A DNA stretch of 64,000 bases. Source: Apostichopus japonicus (lineage: Eukaryota; Echinodermata; Holothuroidea; Aspidochirotida; Stichopodidae). The DNA lies in contig NC_092572.1 in the NCBI RefSeq assembly GCF_037975245.1, positions 13,396,269 through 13,460,268 on the forward strand, given 5' to 3'. The notes under the pieces were generated by a model. That model saw nothing but the letters and a program-made list of their open reading frames with translations, ran no database searches and was not told the origin of the DNA. Below, piece after piece: positions 13,901 through 25,900 of this stretch (positions are counted from its first letter, which is position 1; every line of letters starts with the position of its first letter). A program made the position numbers and the translations under genes.

Positions 13901-16900
13901 AAATCAATTGAAACCGGTAATAGTGATGGTTATTGTGAAGATAACAAGCAACAATTAGAAAGCATTGCTAAAGTAAACATAGTTTCTCAATACTATTTTG
14001 CTTGTTAACAAATAAAACAAAACAGACATATTTCAAAGCTTAGAAGTTTGTATAACAGGATCATGGTTCTCATCAACTGAAGCTGATTGTAATAATGCAT
14101 GGCTGATCTCACCTTGAGTGGCAATTATGGTGGTTTTAAATGTGTACAAACTACAGATTCAGAACTGCAACAAACACACACTAAAAATGTTTGTATGTAT
14201 TGCAATGACTTTATTATCTCTTTTTCCTCTCAATAAATTCTAGATAATCAGTTGGAGAAAAGTACACTTCAATCATATTTTTAGTTATATAAGCAAAGCC
14301 AAGACAGACAGCATCTTGTAACTTAGAAATACTTCTAGTATGGAATATTAGTGACATTGTCATCTTTTATCAAGTGAAAGCTCAAACTTAGAAAATGTTA
14401 ATAGTGAAATCGAGATCGTCTGCAGACTAAGAGTCATAAGCCAAAGTGAACACTTTAAAGGAAACCCCTTATAAACATACTTGGTAGAAAATTGCACCTA
14501 TGATTTTCATGAACTCTTTATAACTTTTTGTGCAATCTAAGTATGTTAAGTCTAAGCTGATAGCTTCCCTTGTTTTATGAAAGTCAATGATATCTTCATG
14601 GTATCATTTGAGATATATTTCTTATCTTAATATCATCAACTTACATTTGATTTATATATGCAAGGTGGTGTAAGTGCTGCTTGGAAAGTAAATTAGTTCA
14701 CACATCTATTATACAAAATGCACAGCAACTGGCCTTCAACATATCTGTTAACTTAATGCCTTAGACAAAGCATAAACATGATATGCATCATAACAAGTGA
14801 CATAAGGCTGGCTGCAATTGTTCTGCTTTTACACTTATCATTTTTGTCCCTGACAAGTAGTACTCAGTGACCTTGTGTAAAGTGCTTAACACAACATAAA
14901 CTCTTGAGAAACTGAGAAATGGATGCTGAGAATTTACAGAAAGTGTCAAAAAGTAGAAAATGGACCTGTTCAAGACATTACATTAAATTCTATAATGCCT
15001 TGCTTTGACTTTTTCTTTCTCTATGAAGTGAACCATCCTCCTACTGTTCAGTGTCCTGCAGACTTCTCTGTAACAGCACCACTCCTTGGTACATCAACTA
15101 CTGCACAGTTCAATACTCCACAGTGTGTAGACAATCAACAAGCTAACTTCCTTGCTACCTGCACACCATCATCTGGATCTCCATTTAATGCTGGTTCAAA
15201 CACAGTTGTATGTACATGTCAGGACAGTGGAGGACTAACTGATTCCTGTACATTTACTATCAGTGTTCAAAGTAAGTAAGAAGACATTGTTGACTCAGAT
15301 TGACATCAGTGTACCTTTCCTTGAACAATGTTGGAAGGTAAATTCTTGTCAGAGTTACATTTGTTTAATCAAATTTGTAACTGGTTTTAAATATCATTTA
15401 GGCTGAATGGAATTAAACTTTGTTATTCTAATTTTCATAGGATATCCTTTTCTGACCATTTGTAACCTCTAACTTGTTTACAGTACCAAATTCTCCTCCA
15501 CAAATTGGGTCCTGTCCAACGGATTTTACAACTATCCCAAGTGGAAACCAATTCTTCCTTCAGTTCACAACACCTTCCTGTACAGATCCTAATGGAGATG
15601 CAGTAACCGTGACATGTAAACCTGGTGCTGGCTCTACTGTAGCCAACTTTCCTGGTGCTATAACTTGTACATGCACAGATTCATCTCAGGCAACTGATTC
15701 CGTTGCTTGTCCAAGTAAGTGTTGAATTCTTACTTGAATGCTGTCATTCCTTGAAGACTAGATTTCTAAGTGTGTATTCATCATTGCAATGGGACTGTTG
15801 CATAGATAAACTTCTTAAATTTATGAGACTGTTTAATTGTAAGTTATCATTGTGTTTTGATTCCTTGACAAAGGCTGCACGAGGAATCACTAAGCAAGTT
15901 CTAGCTTTCTAACCTCTTATTTTTAAGAAAACAAATGAGGATTGAGAGGGTTGGGGTTCATGGCTTAAGTTGGTATGGGCTATCCAGGTTATGTAAGTTT
16001 AGCTTTTAATAGGGACTCAAATTTAACAACCCTCTTTAATTGATATGACAGAGATCTTTGTGGAGAAGGACTTTCACAAAAAAAAAACTAACCAATATCT
16101 TGCTTGGTTTGGTAGAGATATTAGTTTGAAGTTGTGTCTGTGGTTCCTGTAATGCTTTGAATTTGTGATGATATAGTGCCACTAGGGACAGAAACCTTTT
16201 AATCATCTTGTTTTTATATCATCAATTGATGTAGAATGTGAGGAGTGTCATCACTTAGGCATGCTGGCAACACTGTAATAGGCATGTACTTAGATCTTAT
16301 GACAGCATTTGATGCAATTGATCATTGTATTCCTGTGATGAAGCTTCATCATTTAACTGTATTTATGGCAAAGCCCAAAACCTGCTCTCCAGCTACTTGT
16401 TTAAAAATAAGAAATGTCATTCATTCATTGGATGAAATAATAAATGTACTTATGTAAATAATACGTATTCTGATTATTCGTCAGTCTCCAATAGAGTTCT
16501 ACAATGGTCTATCTTTCGGACCTGACTGTTTCTGGTCTATTTCAATGACTTAAATTGTTCAATTCCAAAGACTCTCATTTCCAAGAAGAGCTGGAATCAG
16601 TTAATAATTAAAGCTGTCAGGGCTACAAAGCAACTTTTTCAATAGCGTTGCATTTAATAACCAATTCTTCCTTCAGTTCACAACACCTTCCTGTACAGGG
16701 CCCTATTTCATAAAGATTACTTTCGAAACTTCTTAAGTAATTCTTCGTAAGTCACTTAAGAAGTTTTAACAAGAAATAGTTCGTATCTTACGAACGATTA
16801 ATCTTCTTAAGTTACGAACGATTATTTCAGAATTTATTAAAAGTTCGTATCTTTTATAACTTTGAAAGAGGCTGAATGTGACCTTTGACCTGTAGCGCCA

Positions 16901-19900
16901 CCTTTTTCTGAAACTTTTTCTCGTAAACGCGCATTCTTGCTCACAAAAGAAAATAAGAAAATGGTAAGTAAATGACTAAAGCTTTTATTCTTTGCAGTTT
17001 TTTATCCAAAATAATAAAATACCCAATAAAACTGTTCACGGGTAGTTTTGTTCTTATTAAATACCATCAAAAAAGTTTTTTTTTTTTTAGAGCAGAAAGT
17101 TGTACTAAAACTATTCGAGTGGAGCATCCACACGGTAACTGTGTGTAGGCTATGCCTACTGTAGTGTTACTGTTACTGTAGTGTTAGGGCTACAATACTA
17201 GAGGCTACGCATAGGGTCGTTGTACTTACGGGAACAAATAGGCTAGGCCTAATGTTAGTTAGGCTTGGGCCTAAGTAATGCTGCGCACCACTGACGAAAT
17301 GAATACCGTAATCACGACTTGACAGTTGACACTCGTGATCTCTAAATTAGTCTTGAAGTGGAAATGTTCAAACCACCCCGACTTCAAAACGAGAACAAAA
17401 TAGAGGATGTGTGAATCGTAATTACATACAGGCCCTAGGCTAACTCATTAACTGTTGTTAGAGTTGACTAGGCTAGGCATAATGAGGTAAGCAATGTTGG
17501 ACGATCAGTTTAGTAGAAAAAAGGAACAGGAGGGACACTCAAGTCCCTATCAAGGACCCTATAGGAGAGGAAATAAAACTGAAGACACAAACACTCAGAC
17601 CCGATTACAATGCTTAAAGTGCTTGTCCCAAGCATTCTTAAACCCATTCAAATTACTTGCAAGTACAACTTTTTAAGGCAAACCGTTTAAAAAACAGTTT
17701 GTGCAATTTGGCTAGACTAGGCCTATTAGTTAGCATCCGTAATTTAGGCTAGGCTAATTCTTTTACTGTTTATATATATATTTTGTCAGAGATCTTAGCT
17801 CCCCTGTCGGAGATCTTAGCCCCCCCCCCGTGTCGGAGACCTTAGCCTCTGTGTTGGGGAAATCATGGCGCCACCCCAGTTTTAACAATTACATAGATAT
17901 ATGAGGAACACAAATGTATGGAACTTAGAATGTTGTTATCTTTTTTTTTCAGGAGCACAATGGTTTAGGGGACCTTCTGAGGAGAAACCCGATTGAAGTG
18001 GAGAGAGTTGGGGAGACTCTGGGAAAAGAAAGAGCTATGTTTACAGTCAAGCGACTAGAAAAAAAACAGTTCCGAGACTATAATGTGTATATCAGTTCCG
18101 AGGCGGTGGAAAACTGGGAGGACATTCTTAATGATGGTAGTCGCATTTTCAACTGTGACAAAAGTGGGTTTCCACTGGCAGGAAGCAAGGAGAAAGTGTT
18201 GGCCCCAAGAGAGACAAAGAACATCTACCAGTTGAGCAAACGGACAAAAGGCAAATCACCTTCCTGGCCTGTATGAACACTACAGGGTTTTCTTAGAGCC
18301 TATGTTAATCTTCCCGAACAGCCGCTTCTGTTACGATCCCCTGTAGGGTGCTCCAGAGGAATGGTGTGTAGGACAATCCTCGAACGGCTGGATTAACACA
18401 GAAGTTTTTTACGAATGGATCGCCAATTTGGTTTGACCGAGCGTTAAGAGAGTGGACACACCTTCCCTATCATCCTTCTAGTTGAAGGGCATAGCTCTCA
18501 CATCACCCTCGAGACTGCAAATTTCTATGCTGAAAACAAATCATCCTATACTGCCTGTCTGCCCATTCATCGCATGGACTTCAGCCGTGCGATCTGAGTC
18601 TCTTCAGAAGTATAATAACTGTAATAACTCAAGCATTCCTCATTGCCACATTCTACGTTTATTTGAGTCTTATATGGGAAGAGAGGAATTGCCCTTTATT
18701 ATCTTTTGCCGCGAATGCTATTGTAAAAGTCAGTTCATATTCGTTATAATTGAAAATTTTCACAATTCACTTTAAAATTTCTATTCCAGTATCCTATATA
18801 AATTTGTAATGTTCTTGCCAAATAAAAAATGTAGCAAATAATAGATTTCCTTTAAAAAATCTGACAGAGGCGGCGGGGGGAGGGGGAAGCCCCTACAAGG
18901 GGGGAAAAATTTATAAAAAGAGAAAAAAATGTTTAGATATCTTTATGTAGGGAAATCTATCTATATAGAGGGTGAAGCACACAAAAACATTTTGTATTTT
19001 TTTTAGAGGGGTCCCCAACGTTTTTTTTTAATTGAAAAATCGTTGTGCGGAATCTCTTAATTTTCCAACTAGGACTATTCGCATATTCCTGTGAATAACC
19101 TAATTATTTGCAAGTTTCAGTTATTTGACCGAAAATCATGCAGTTTTACCACGTTTCACTTGTCAACTTTAACAAATTGTATCTTGCGATTCTTATACTC
19201 CACCGTACAAAACTTGGTATGATTTTGAAGATAGAATTACACTGTTTGCCAGCTTCAATTCTGCGTTTTGTGTACAATTTTTGTTATTGGGTGGGTCGAC
19301 CATGTTCGCTAGCTTCAAATGAGTTCTATATATACAAAGTCAATGCAAACCGTTCCGGGAACACCCCTACTCTTAGATCCCTGCCCCAGGACAGCATCAC
19401 AAATAACCCTAAACCTCCTGCTGCCAAAAAATTTGGATCAGCCCCTGTATTTCTTTTGTAGTTCAAGTTATAATTAGTTGCCTAAACAGCTACGAGTTGG
19501 TTTGTGAAGGGAGGGTAATGGGCACAAATTTATCAACAAACCACAAACGTACCCGCCATAGGCGTACGAGGTGGGGGTGTCTGCCCCCCCCCAAAAAAAA
19601 ATCTGAAGACCTAAGATACGGGCAAAAAATCTGTGCAAATTAGGGCAAGTGATAGCAGCATTTTGCATATAATCCCCCATATATAAACCAAAATTTTTAA
19701 AGGGGAGGGGATACCCCATTAGACTCCTCCACCAGGAAGATGGTCTGAAGTCGGGCAACAGTTCGACTTTCCGTCAAGAACGGTTCTGCCCCCTCCCCAA
19801 CCTTGCAGCAAGTAGTTCTACCCTCCCTCCCACCCCAGTCAGTAATGAACATTTCTATAGTTACCCCCATTATAGTAGCTGTGATTGCCATCCCATCACC

Positions 19901-22900
19901 ACCCCCACCACTATTATAGCCTATTCTATATTAAGTAGGGCATATCCTCAAAGAAATATCATCTTGCAGCATATCAATGCTGTTGATGCACGCAAGTCTA
20001 CTGAACCGGTACTTAGCATGTATCTGCCGGTCTGTCCATTGATAGAGTGGGTTGGTTCTGTCCGTAAATACCCTTTCCCTTCGTAGAGCTCGTTGGTTTT
20101 CTCTTTCAAGCAGCCCAAAAGCCATATACATAGACATCAGTGGCATCCACATTAAACACCTAAATAAAGCAATGATGTGTTTTAATTGACATGTGACACT
20201 TAAGAACATACTGAAGAGTGATGCTGATCATTCTTAAAGTTAAGAACGATTTCAGGACAAAGATAAGAATGAATTCTTCTTAAGTTGCTTTATGAAATAG
20301 AAAATAAGAATGTTCTTAAAGTTAAGAACAGTTACAGACTTAAGAATGATTATTCTTCTTAAGTCCAAGATAAGAATGTTCTTAACTTTTATGAAATAGG
20401 GCCCAGATCCTAATGGAGATGCAGTAACCGTGACATGTAATCCAGGTGCTGGCTCTACTGTAGCCAACCTTCCTGGTGTTATAACTTGTACATGCACAGA
20501 TTCATCTCAGGCAACTGATTCAATTGCTTATCTAGGTTAGACAAAATCCTATTAAAATTGTTTTGAATTATTTGATGTCAAAAATTGCAAGAAATGGCTT
20601 TGAACACAAGACAAGAACAACATTTTTCATGATCTCATCCTCGACATATTAGTTTTGTCGCACTACATTGATCCAATCAACCATGCATTTTTTTGTAATG
20701 TACATATGTTGAATATTAATAAGTGAACATAAAATCCTTAAAAAGATATCTCTGAAATTTATTTATACATATGTACTTGGATAATACAGTGTTTTAATAC
20801 GATGTCACTAAATAGACTTTGTTAACATGATTATCACTACATTATCCATCTTCATTTGTGTGTACACTTTCATGCTAACGTGTCTAGCTAACCACAGTAT
20901 GAAATATGTTTGGGCATCGGAACGACTTATTGTTTCGTTTTCTGGTATCCTTTGTTCTTCTCTGAAGTAAACAAGCCTCTTACTGTCCATTGTCATGCAG
21001 ACTTCTCTTCTCTCCTTATACCCAAACACCACAAGAAAAAGAAAAGAGAAGAGAACAGAAACAAAAGCTTCTCAAATCTACCAAAGTCTTGTGGAAAACT
21101 TGCCATAAATATAAGGCAGATTTTTTTCTTCAGCACAGAAATATTACTAGGGTACATATAAGTTCTTTGGTTGAATTAGTCATTGATTAATATGCTGCAA
21201 GACACTAACAATGAAACATACAATGAAATGTTTTGTAATAAGCTCATCTGCTTTATGTTTTCCTATTAATTTCAAATTTGCAGCTACAAACATCCCACCA
21301 GTAGCTACTTGTCCAGCTGATGTGACAGTGGTCTCAGTTCAGGGAAACAATGGAAGTGTTGCGAATTTCGACAATGTTGCTTGTGGTGACAGTGAGGATT
21401 CTGCTGGAAGTATTATAGCTACATGTGATCGTCAGACTGGTAGTTTCTTCCAAGGACTCGGAATTACTGTAGTCACCTGTACTTGTACAGACTCGACAGG
21501 TGCCTCCAATTTCTGTGTATTTAATGTCAATGTGCTGGCATTTGTCCGTGAGTATTTTCTTCTATATTTAGTAACTGTATGCTTTCAAGATTCTCACCTG
21601 TACCCCAATTCTCTTCTTAGACCTTAAAAAACCACAACAAGAAAACCAGAACAATGAAGAAAACAAAACAGAAAAGAAGATAAGATAAGAAAGAATCATA
21701 AATTTACCAAAATCTGGTAAAAATTGCAACAAATAGAAGGCACAATTGTTTCTTGAACACAGAAAAGTTGCTAGGGCTCATGTAAAGTTATTTTGTTTTA
21801 TCAAACATTGATTAATATACTGTAAGACACTAACAATGAAACATACATTGAAATGTTTTGTAATAAAAGCTCAACTGTTTTATGTTTCATTTTAATATCA
21901 ACTTTGCAGCTACAAACATCCCACCAGTAGCTACCTGTCCAGCTGATGTGACAGTGGTCTCAGTTCAGGGTAACAATGGAAGTGTTGCGAATTTCGACAA
22001 TGCTACTTGTAGTGACAGTGAGGATTCAGCTGGAAGTGTTATAGCTACATGTGATCGTCAGACTGGTGGTTTCTTCCAAGGACTCGGAATTACTGTAGTC
22101 ACCTGTACTTGTACAGACTCGGCAGGTGCCTCCAATTTATGTGTATTTAATGTCAATGTGCTGGCATTTGTCCGTGAGTATTTTCTTCTATATTTAGTAA
22201 CTGTACGCTTTCAAGATTCTCACCTGCACCCCAATCCTCTACTTAGACCTTAAAAACCCACAACAAGAAAACCAGAACAATGAAGAAAACAAAATAGAAA
22301 AGAAGATAAAATAGAATCACAAATTTACCAAAATCTGGTAAAACTTGCCATTAATAGAAGGCAGAATTGTTTCTTGAACACAGAAAAGTTGCTAGGGCTC
22401 ATGTTAAGTTATTTTGTTCTTTATACATTGATTAATATACTGTAAGACACTAACAATGGAACATACAATGAAATGTTGTGCAATTAGCTCAACTGTTTTA
22501 TGTTTTCCTATTAATATCAATTTTGCAGCTACAAACATCCCACCAGTAGCTACTTGTCCAGCTGATGTGACAGTGGTCTCAGTACAGGGAAACTTTGGAA
22601 GTGTTGCCAATTTCGACAATGCTACTTGTAGTGACAGTGAGGATTCTGCTGGAAGTATTATAGCTAGCTGTGATCATCAGACTGGTAGTTTCGTCCAAGG
22701 ACTCGGAATTACTGTAGTCACCTGTGCTTGTACAGACTCGACAGGTGCCTCCAATTCCTGTGTATTTAATGTCAATGTAAATCCATTTGTCCGTGAGTAT
22801 TCTGTTGTATTTCATGTTTTTGTTTTCATTCATAGCTATTCAGTAACGTTATAACAAGAAACCTCGTGTATTCTGTGAACTACAACTGTGACATCCTTTT

Positions 22901-25900
22901 ATTAGATTTAACTTTATAGGCTGGCCAATGCAGTCAGACATACAATAAATGCTTTTCTATTAATCTTTCTTAATCATACATAATACAAAGTTATAATATA
23001 TAAAAACATATTGATGGTCTTGATTGGATCATAGTTTAAAGTCCGAGGAATACCTGCATGAGTTGGAGACAGGTCCCGGTCCAGCCCGCTTGGGAACAGG
23101 GGGAGAGGGTCCATTTTAACAAGTGCATAGGCAGGGCAGAAAGATATTTCAGATCTATAGCTTTGCAACTAAGAATGCACTTTTACGCCGTTTCTGAATC
23201 ATTCGAATGAACCCTTTGCACGTGCCAGGCAATTAAATTATTAATATTCGTTTTACATTTTTCTGATTTTAAGGAAATTTCAGTGAGATACTGAATATTG
23301 GAACAACATAGACAAAGTAAAAATGTTTGCACCTAACATATAAAATATGTCCATGTCCTATATTTGACACCTAATCATCTGCAAAACTCCTTTTTCTCCG
23401 GGAACGACATAAAGTCCGTCCGGTTGTCTTCATCCTCCCACTGACAGGTACAATATAAGGGAAATTGACTGTAGTCTATCTTCAATTCCCGAGTTTCTGT
23501 ACTATAGCACCACAGTTGTTTAAGTTATATCTAGTATACGGAAATGGGATATTTTATATTGCTTACTTTCTTTAAGTTGGTACACATATCATGAATTAAG
23601 TATATTTCCATGTTGATATTCTTCCTTTTATGATGTTTATCTTGTTTCCTCATTAGCGAATCCCAGTGAACTGAACTTGCTGATTATATTAGTACCTATC
23701 ATACTTGTATCGGTGTTATGCTTGGTAATACTGGCGATCTGTTTATCTTGCAGAAGGAAACGAAAAAGTAACTATGTTTTATTCGTCAGACATAATGTTA
23801 AAATAGATGTTCATTTATTGTCTTCTTATCAATGTTTTTGTAAAATTTTATCAATAACAGTATAAATTTATGATGATGCCTGTTTTGCTCTATTAGTATT
23901 AAGACTTCTGCAGAACGTACGGTACGTTTTCTAGAACGTATTGCAAGTTTCGCATAACGCATTGTAATTTCTGCAGAGAGTAATGTAATTTCTGTGGGAC
24001 GAACTGCGATCTCAAATTTATAATCACAGTTAAATTAAATAGTAGCCAACTTATTCACAGTTGAGCATTCAGTTGAAACTACTATGTCTTTCATTATCAA
24101 CCTTAATTATTTCTTAGACATATATTCTGTCTCGCCTTCTTGAGAATCATTTCTTTTTACAAGTTTCTTTGCACTGACACTAATACGTACTATAGACATA
24201 CTGTAGTACTACATATACACACCTTGGTTGTAGGCCTACTAATGTTACTGTTAGAACTACTGTGAGCGTGGCCGAAACAAATCCAGTCTAACTTTTAGCT
24301 TTCAAACTGCCCTGGTCTTTGGTGCAAGATTTCTTCCTGACTGAGGAATTTTGTTCTCCTTCTTCCTGGCATCTTGTTTGGTTCTTCATGCAGGGTACTG
24401 TTTCCTGGCAGTTTAACCATCGTAAAAGCTGAGATGGTATTCGCTTTGTTGTTGTTAGTCAATATGTGTTACAAAAATGTTACAAATTGAATGCATATGT
24501 ACTGTAAGCTTTGCGCTGATCAAAACAACGAGAAACTACATATAACGCCAATATCGACAGAAAAAGAATCTGGAATCGGTTTATATCAAGCTATATCTGG
24601 CATTATATATGACTTATCAAGCTATATACTTATATCTGGACAATAGTTTCATCAACTATATCAGGCTCTATATGGTCATATGGAACTTAATAAGTATTTA
24701 TGGAATTGGTTTATATCAAAGCTATATCTGGTATCATATGGCTTCATCAAACTTAATATGTTTTTTTTTTTCTGGACACCACTTTCATCAAGTTATATGG
24801 CTTTATCTGGCCTTATCAAACGTTATATGCTTATCTGGAATATGTTTTTGTCAAGCTTAATATGGCTTTATCTGGCCATATCAAACTTGAAATGTATACC
24901 AAGTTTTTTTTTATGTGGCATTTATATCTGACCTTATCTGGCCATATGAAGTCTTTACTCAGCCAGATATTTTCAGATATAAAGCCACATATGCATTTTG
25001 GGTGAGGGTAACTACTCCACCTAAAAGACTCTGTAAATGATGCAGCTTAGCAATAACATTTCTGCCGCATGTGTTAATGATATATTTCAAAAGAAGATGC
25101 AAATACATGTTTGTTTATTATTTAGCTTTACACATGAAATAATACTAAATCATTCGTTTATGTTCTCATTTATTTTTGTAACACAAAAGGAGCAAAACAA
25201 CAGAATATACAGTTGTAAGTACTCCTCTTTAGATTTTATTTAAAGTTGTTTTGGAGTATTAGAAATAAATACAAAATTGACAACTAATAATTCCATTTGC
25301 AAGTAAGTTCTAAGTATAAGTTGTCTGCAAATAGTTACACTTTTCTGTTAACAAAATCTTGCGTCTCCTTAGCATGTAATGCCAATATCAATTTAAGCTA
25401 TTAGAAGTAAAATCATTTTATATGCTGTGTATGCTGTAAAGTTATTAAATAACTGCAGAAGACCCAGTTAGCGAACGCGGTTGCAAATTCAGTTTTCGTA
25501 TGGACCTTACTGTATATTCAAAGATGGTAATGTGTTCTATCTTGATCCAATAAAGTGGACTACACCATAACTTATCTGAAAGACAGAGGTTTCATGTGAT
25601 ATAACATGATAATACTTTAATTAATGTCTGCTTTGTGTAATGTTGTGAGAGAAAAATAGAATATGTTGCTTAATATCTGCAATTTCTGATTGTTTTATAG
25701 GCAACCGTTGCCGAAACCATCTGTATCTGAAATCCAAATTGATGATGATTACGAGACAGCAGATGTCGGAAATGGTCAGTTCCTATTCACGAGGGGTTAC
25801 CACAGCATATCATATTCTAAACTACTGAGAGTCAATTTATGGACAAAATAAGTAGAGTAGTATATGAAAAAGCTTAGTTGCTCACAAGATGGTGTATGGT

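Larger units (their letters stand above)
11839..16635 (+). repeat. Tandem segmental duplication, copy 2 of 2
   Basis: This is the counterpart of 4101-10410, carrying exons 12481-12711, 15029-15271 and 15484-15714 and a truncated LINE relic. It preserves the empty target site of the hAT present in copy 1. It lacks about 70 bp found at 6560-6630. It ends inside the LINE relic, where HYR exon sequence starts abruptly at about 16636. Confidence 0.9.
16699..20403. mobile_element. PIF/Harbinger DNA transposon, 3,705 bp, decayed
   Basis: The terminal inverted repeat GGCCCTATTTCATAAA at 16699 is matched by its complement ending at 20403. The flanking 3-bp direct repeat CAG lies at 16696-16698 and 20404-20406. 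Both subterminal regions carry repeated CTTAAGAA words. Intact type-B exons show the empty site (CTGTACAGATCC). The 3-bp duplication and the transposase fragment on the minus strand (19931-20209) place it in PIF/Harbinger. A pogo-type transposase fragment on the plus strand implies a nested second element. Around 17790-17850 there are three copies of a GTCGGAGA(T/C)CTTAGC motif of unknown meaning. Confidence 0.88.
16636..20536 (+). pseudogene. P1 HYR exon B4, 5'-truncated and split by a Harbinger element
   Basis: 16636-16698 and 20407-20536 together match the type-B exon from its [11 protein letters not shown] region to its end. The first part of the exon and its acceptor are missing. The junction with LINE sequence at 16635 looks like a recombination breakpoint. 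The 3' end is also decayed: the usual ACPG end with gtaag donor has become a TATCTAG/gttaga form. It is probably not used as an exon. Confidence 0.8.
21200..22800 (+). repeat. Tandem repeat of about 620 bp carrying type-C HYR exons (three copies)
   Basis: Exon starts at 21284, 21910 and 22529 give periods of 626 and 619 bp. Exons and introns are both strongly similar (for example the ATTAATATACTGTAAGACAC segment before each exon). This is a second, independent local amplification of HYR exons in the same gene. Confidence 0.88.
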
